Below are positions 59,865 through 64,000 of a stretch of 64,000 nt of DNA, piece by piece. A program made the translations under genes and the position numbers. Below the pieces are notes generated by a model. The model was given only the letters and a program-made list of their open reading frames with translations. It had not been told where the DNA came from and did no database searches. The number at the start of each line of letters is the position of its first letter. The first letter of the stretch is position 1. Location: positions 1 through 64,000 of the forward strand of contig NZ_CP170197.1 of the NCBI RefSeq assembly GCF_047300855.1, given 5' to 3'. The stretch is from Sulfuriferula sp047300855. GTDB lineage: Bacteria > Pseudomonadota > Gammaproteobacteria > Burkholderiales > Sulfuriferulaceae.

Positions 59865-60770
59865 TCAGTCGTTGCTGCTGCTGAGCTGATCGCCCGGAAT
59901 GAAATTCCAGGTTCGCGTGATGCTGAGGATGTCTGCCTTGTTGCGCATTTCTTCCGGGAAGGGTGAATAGGGTGCCGCGCGCCTCACGATCGCGACTGCA
60001 GCCGCATCCAGTATCTTGGAGCCGGAACTGCGCGTGACCTCCACGTCGTCGAGGCTGCCGTTCGACTTGATCGATACGGTGAGCTGCAGCTTGCCGTAGA
60101 GTTTTTGCGAGCGCGCCGCTTCCGGATAATGCTGGTTGCCGATGCGTTCCACCTTGATGCGCCAGTCCTCGATATAGCGCGCAAACACGTAGCTCTGCGT
60201 GCGTGCGCCGACATACATGCGCTTCGGGCGTTTTTGATAAGCGCTGTATTCGCGCGAGATTTGCGCTTCCAGTTTGGCCATTTCCAGGCTGCGCGCGACC
60301 AGGCTGGTGGGGCGTGGGTCGGCCTCGGCCGGCTTGGTTTCGGCAGGCGTCGGTTCATTCTGCATATTGGGCAGGCTTTGCTCCGACTTGAGCTGGGTCA
60401 TGATCTGGCGTGCCTGTGCTTCCAGCTGTTTGACACGCTGTTCCGCCTGATCTGCGCCGGATTCGCGCTGATCCACTGCGGAAGAAGGTAACGGGCTTTT
60501 GGCGCGGCGGTCGAGATCGGTGTTGCCGCCGCCTTCCAGGTTGGCCTGCGCCAGGGCGTCGGCCTTGAGCGGCTTGCGGGCGGATTTGCTGTTGACCAGT
60601 ACCACTTCCAGCGGCGGACTGAGGAAGTTGTCCTCGCGCACCGACGGCAATTTGAAGCTGAAGCCGAGCAGGAACAGATGGATGCCCAGGGAGGCCAGCA
60701 ACGCTATGCCCAGCAGCGGCGTGATGCCGAGGCGTGAAGGGAGGGAGGGCAAATGGGATGGCGTGCTCAT
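59865..60770 (-). CDS. TonB-family energy-transducer-like protein
   Basis: About 301 residues from the ATG at 60770. One N-terminal transmembrane helix (residues 14-38, GITPLLGIALLASLGIHLFLLGF), a proline-poor but Glu/Gln/Lys-rich periplasmic linker including a coiled coil (SGADQAEQRVKQLEAQARQIM), and a C-terminal TonB_C domain (HYPEAARSQKLYGKLQLTVSIKSNGSLDDVEVTRSSGSKILDAAAVAIVRRAAPYSPFPEEMRNK, in three blocks). It may energise outer-membrane receptors. No exbBD nearby. Confidence 0.88.
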   Translation of the reverse strand: MSTPSHLPSLPSRLGITPLLGIALLASLGIHLFLLGFSFKLPSVREDNFLSPPLEVVLVNSKSARKPLKADALAQANLEGGGNTDLDRRAKSPLPSSAVDQRESGADQAEQRVKQLEAQARQIMTQLKSEQSLPNMQNEPTPAETKPAEADPRPTSLVARSLEMAKLEAQISREYSAYQKRPKRMYVGARTQSYVFARYIEDWRIKVERIGNQHYPEAARSQKLYGKLQLTVSIKSNGSLDDVEVTRSSGSKILDAAAVAIVRRAAPYSPFPEEMRNKADILSITRTWNFIPGDQLSSSND

Positions 60771-60790
60771 GACCAGTATTTTAGCCCGGA

Positions 60791-62692
60791 TTATTGGGCT
60801 GCGGGCTCCGTCGCATCTGGTGCAATGTCGAGTCTGCGCTGGAAACTGCACAGCAGTTCCACGTCGAACAAATCCACGCCGTCCACTTTCAGGCTGACGC
60901 GGCTACCCGGCGGCAGTTCCGGCAATGAATGCACGCGCGTCACAAACGGCAAGCCGTCTAGGCGCACCAGGTTTTCCTTGATGACGCCCGCGTTGATTTC
61001 GGTGATGCCTTCCTGCACCAGCCAGCGCAGGCACCAGTAGCGCTCCATGTTGCGCTGGAAATCGTTGTAGGCATCATAGGCCACTTCGAAATCGCGCAAT
61101 GCGGTGTACAGCACCTCGGATTTCGCTGCATAGGGCGGTTCCACGCCCTGTGCCAGCGCCATGATCTGGCGCTGGTTGACCAGATCCACATAACGCCGCA
61201 GCGGAGAGCTCGCCCAAGCGTATTGCGCCACGCCCAAGCCGACGTGCGGCCCGGGCTTGGTGCTCATTTTCACCTTGCCGTTCTGCTGGGTGCGGTATAG
61301 CGCCATGGTGTCGGTTTCCGCCAGCCAGCGCCCCCATTCCGAATTCACATAAATCATCAGCTCGGACACTACGCGGTCGATCGGATTGCCGCGCACCCGG
61401 TCGGTAATACTGACGCGGTCGTTTTCCACCTTGAAGTTGTAATCGGCGCGCTGCACCACGTTGGGGTCGGGGGTTTTGCCGCGCGCGGCCTCCAGCGCAC
61501 CGGAAAAATGCCAGAGCATGTCGAGTTCGGTCTTGAACGGGTAATCGACGCTGTCGTTGGCAATGCTGCCGGTATGGAAATGCGGTTCCAGCGTCTCATG
61601 GCGCAGGTTGGCAGCGATGTGGACTTGCTCCAGGCGGGTTTCCTGGTTCAGTACTTTCCATTCGCCGTCGCTCACTTCCACGTACATGGACAGCGCCGGG
61701 CAGGTGTGGGTCTCGCCCAGGGTATAGTGGTGAATGGCGCCATCCGGCAGCATGGTGATCTTGCCGCCGGGGTAATACACCGTGGACAGGCGGCGCGCGG
61801 CGATTTCGTCGAGCGCCGAGGCCGGCACGATGCCCAGCGCGGGCACGGCGATATGGATGCCGACGCGCCAGTTGCCGTTGTTGAGCCGCGTGACTGAAAA
61901 GGCATCGTCGATCTCGGTGGTGGCCGCGTCGTCCATGCTGAAGGCCTGCACCCCCGCATCCGGCAACTGTGGCGGGTCGGGCAGTTCGTGCGCGTCGCCG
62001 AACCCGGTGCCGCGCGGAAAGTGTTCGCGCAGGAACGCACCCAGGTGGTAATCGTGGCTGGAAGGAATCGCGCCGCAGCGATCCAGCAGTTTGACCGGAG
62101 TCAGGCTGGTCGCCTTGCAGGCTTCGTCCAGGGCTTTCCATTCCAGCTGATTTTTGTCCGGCGCGTAGAGCAGCATGTCGAGATGCGCGGCGAATTCTTC
62201 CGGCAGCTGATACGCGCTCAGTTGCGCAACGTAACGTGCCAGCAATTCCGCCTCGCGCTGCTTGCGTTCGACGCCGGCCTTGGCGGCAGCCAATGCTTCA
62301 GGCGGCGCGGATTTGTAGCGGCCGCGCCCCTTTTTGTAGAAATACATCGGCGCTTCGTGCAAACGCATCAGAATGCCCGCCGCTTCTGCAGGCGTGGGTT
62401 CGTGGCCGAAATATTCGCGTGCCAGATCGGTAAAGCCGAATTCCTCGCTGCCGGCAACCTCCCACAGAAAATCCGTGTCGGCGTCGTCGCGCACGGCATG
62501 CGCTGCGGCCATGAATTCAGCCGGCGCCGGTGCGTTAAAACGCATCATTACCGTGACGGCTTTTACCTTGACGCGCTTGCCGTGCTGGGTGTCCACCTGC
62601 AAGGATGAATCGTTGTCGGTAATGATGGTGCCGGCCTTGAAGCTGCCGCTTTCTTCGTAAAGTAGATACATATTGAGGAACGCGAGGGGCAT
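60791..62692 (-). CDS. RNB-domain exoribonuclease (RNase II/R family)
   Basis: A 633-residue RNase II-type enzyme. Residues 230-560 form the RNB catalytic domain (VQAFSMDDAATTEIDDAFSV with the metal-binding aspartates; RYVDLVNQRQIMALAQG) and the C-terminus has a short S1-like segment. The N-terminal part (MYLLYEESGSFKAGTIITDNDSSLQV) is specific to the betaproteobacterial subfamily. Start 62692 has AGGGG close upstream; ATG 62671 (MYLLYEESG) is equally likely. Confidence 0.93.
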   Translation of the reverse strand: MPLAFLNMYLLYEESGSFKAGTIITDNDSSLQVDTQHGKRVKVKAVTVMMRFNAPAPAEFMAAAHAVRDDADTDFLWEVAGSEEFGFTDLAREYFGHEPTPAEAAGILMRLHEAPMYFYKKGRGRYKSAPPEALAAAKAGVERKQREAELLARYVAQLSAYQLPEEFAAHLDMLLYAPDKNQLEWKALDEACKATSLTPVKLLDRCGAIPSSHDYHLGAFLREHFPRGTGFGDAHELPDPPQLPDAGVQAFSMDDAATTEIDDAFSVTRLNNGNWRVGIHIAVPALGIVPASALDEIAARRLSTVYYPGGKITMLPDGAIHHYTLGETHTCPALSMYVEVSDGEWKVLNQETRLEQVHIAANLRHETLEPHFHTGSIANDSVDYPFKTELDMLWHFSGALEAARGKTPDPNVVQRADYNFKVENDRVSITDRVRGNPIDRVVSELMIYVNSEWGRWLAETDTMALYRTQQNGKVKMSTKPGPHVGLGVAQYAWASSPLRRYVDLVNQRQIMALAQGVEPPYAAKSEVLYTALRDFEVAYDAYNDFQRNMERYWCLRWLVQEGITEINAGVIKENLVRLDGLPFVTRVHSLPELPPGSRVSLKVDGVDLFDVELLCSFQRRLDIAPDATEPAAQ

Positions 62693-62704
62693 GCACCCCT
62701 GCGT

Positions 62705-63262
62705 TCAGAACTCCAGAATGGTTTCGATATATTGAGGGAAGCTTTGGAAACCGTGATCGCCTCCCGGCACGACAATCTGCCGGCTGGCAGCGTAATAGCT
62801 CACTGCTGCGCGGTAATCCAGCACTTCATCGCCGGTTTCCACCAGCAGCAACAGATTTTGCGGGCGCAACGGCGCCGGCTTATCGAGGGAAGCCAGTTCA
62901 TCCAGATGTTGCTGGGTAAACAGGTACTCCTCGCCGGTGTGGTAATTTTTTTGGGGGCCCAGCACGCTTTTGAGCCCGTTCTGTACATGCACTGCCGGGT
63001 TGATCAGCGCAGCCTTGACGTCAAACCGGTCCGCCAGCCAGGTGGCGTAAAAACCACCCAGCGAACTGCCAATGAGCTTTACCTGCGCGCGCGGCACTGC
63101 CGAGATCAGATCGGACAACAAGGCGATGGCCGCCGCCGGGCGATGCGGCAGGTCGGGACAGGCGAATTCCGCACTGCGGCCACGCGCGTCAAGCCAGGCC
63201 GCGAGCTCGCGCGCCTTGCCCGAACCGGATGAGCTATTGAAACCGTGGATGTAAAGGATCAT
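62705..63262 (-). CDS. YqiA-like esterase
   Basis: A 185-residue alpha/beta hydrolase of the UPF0227/YqiA type. It starts MILYIHGFNSSSGSGKARELAAWL and has the nucleophile GSSLGGFYATWLAD and a C-terminal catalytic His in VVPGGDHGFQSF. It is 12 bp upstream of the RNB gene and probably cotranscribed. Confidence 0.92.
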   Translation of the reverse strand: MILYIHGFNSSSGSGKARELAAWLDARGRSAEFACPDLPHRPAAAIALLSDLISAVPRAQVKLIGSSLGGFYATWLADRFDVKAALINPAVHVQNGLKSVLGPQKNYHTGEEYLFTQQHLDELASLDKPAPLRPQNLLLLVETGDEVLDYRAAVSYYAASRQIVVPGGDHGFQSFPQYIETILEF

Positions 63263-63344
63263 TGCGCGGGCGGAGTGACGAATTTAATCGCACATTATAA
63301 GGCAGGGCTGGTCGACGCCGTGCAAAGCAGGTTAAATTGCAACG

Positions 63345-64000
63345 ATGAAACGGTTTTCCCTATCCGCCCCGACGCGCGATCGCCTTGATTGGCTGAGCCA
63401 GATTGGCTATGTGTCAGTGCAGCTATTTCTACGCAACGAGCTGGCCAATCATGCCGCAGCGATCTCGTTCTACTTTTTGCTGTCCATTGTCCCCATAGTG
63501 TTGCTGCTGTTGTACGCAGCCAATCTGCTCACCCAGTTGCCGCAACTGGCGGCGAATATGCCGCTGCTGTTTGTGGCGCTGTGGGATCAGCTCAATCTGG
63601 GTGCGCTTAAGGCGCTGGGTGCGCTGCCGGAACAAACGCGCGCGGTGGCCAGCGGTGCCAGTCTGCTCACCCTGGTGATGGCCTCGCGCGGCCTGTTGAA
63701 CGCTTTGCAAAGTGCGTTCCGGGTGATTTTTGCGGGTGGCAAGCGCAGTTTCTGGCAGGCGTGGCTGATGTCGCTGCTGGCCATGCCGCTGGCGTTTGCC
63801 TTGATTGTGCTGGCGATCGTGGCACAGCGCATATTGTCCTATCTGTCGCGTATGCAGCTGCTTGGGCACCATCTGGCGGCCAATCTCGGACTGGCAGGCG
63901 GCGTGCTTACCTTTCTGGTGCTGTGGCTGCTGGTTTTTACGGCGTACTGGCGCATGCCCATCCCGCGCCCGCCGGTCAGACTGGCAGCGCTGGTGAGCCT
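63345..64000 (+). CDS. YihY/UPF0761 family membrane protein (3' end outside window)
   Basis: The frame opens with ATG at 63345 and is still open at the window end (about 218 residues visible). The protein begins MKRFSLSAPTRDRLDWLS and has the YihY/BrkB family pattern FLRNELANHAAAISFYFLLSIVPIVLLLLYAANLL followed by more transmembrane segments. The family is often called ribonuclease BN, but that activity is not supported. Confidence 0.9.
   Translation, partial: MKRFSLSAPTRDRLDWLSQIGYVSVQLFLRNELANHAAAISFYFLLSIVPIVLLLLYAANLLTQLPQLAANMPLLFVALWDQLNLGALKALGALPEQTRAVASGASLLTLVMASRGLLNALQSAFRVIFAGGKRSFWQAWLMSLLAMPLAFALIVLAIVAQRILSYLSRMQLLGHHLAANLGLAGGVLTFLVLWLLVFTAYWRMPIPRPPVRLAALVS

Noticed and set aside
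1..64000. CRISPR arrays, tRNA or rRNA genes
   Set aside because: No regularly spaced short repeats, cloverleaf-type sequences or rRNA signatures were seen.

Overview
The window looks like the origin-proximal part of a betaproteobacterial chromosome. It opens with dnaN and gyrB, carries a perfect parS centromere site between them, and continues with core genes of betaproteobacterial type (dapF, xerC, hslVU, aroE, glnA, ntrBC, minCDE, prlC, fbp, a pyrB/pseudo-dihydroorotase operon). The regBA pair, an FNR/DNR-type nitrosative-stress cluster and copper/thioredoxin genes suggest a respiratory, perhaps facultatively denitrifying or chemolithotrophic member of the Nitrosomonadales. That placement is inference from gene content only.

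Layout: 1-6.4 kb replication and cell-wall/recombination genes (dnaN, parS, gyrB, CoA-binding protein, dapF, DUF484, xerC). 6.4-11.5 kb a zinc-homeostasis block (Zur regulator, CobW GTPase, small His-containing protein, outer-membrane protein, ZnuA- and ZnuB-like proteins, no ATPase). 11.6-14.8 kb STAS protein and HslVU protease. 14.8-17.4 kb modABC on the minus strand with a ModE-like palindrome, divergent from a 611-residue helical-repeat protein. 20.6-24.6 kb RegBA-type redox two-component system, TlpA-like thioredoxin, outer-membrane protein and PCu(A)C copper chaperone, with RegA/RegR-box-like palindromes in the intergenic regions. 24.6-31.6 kb mtgA, aroE, rhodanese, glnA and ntrBC. 31.6-34.4 kb a compact Crp/Fnr-controlled cluster: CcoN/NnrS-like membrane protein, GcvH-like lipoyl carrier with a C-terminal CxxC, thioredoxin fused to a second CcoN/NnrS-like domain, and hemerythrin. 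34.5-45.2 kb xth, DUF4124/glutaredoxin proteins, prlC, gamma carbonic anhydrase, minCDE and small accessory enzymes.

45.3-53.3 kb is the accessory region. It has a methyltransferase, a SeqA homologue (unexpected in this class), a PIN/NYN-like protein, a deleted IS110 remnant, and then what I read as an integron cassette cluster without an integrase: minus-strand ORFs each ending in an attC-like folded site (48462-48533, 49237-49299, 49993-49999 plus 51767-51829, 52721-52789). Two adjacent cassettes encode related HEPN (RN-x3-H) proteins, and a complete IS1182-type element has inserted inside one attC. An 85-bp imperfect direct repeat flanks the SeqA/PIN/IS110 segment.

53.5-64 kb returns to core genes: the yqgE-ruvX-pyrR-pyrB-pyrC' operon, photolyase, fbp, a TonB-like protein, an RNB exoribonuclease, a YqiA-like esterase and the start of a YihY-family membrane protein cut by the window end. 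I saw no tRNA, rRNA or CRISPR array.
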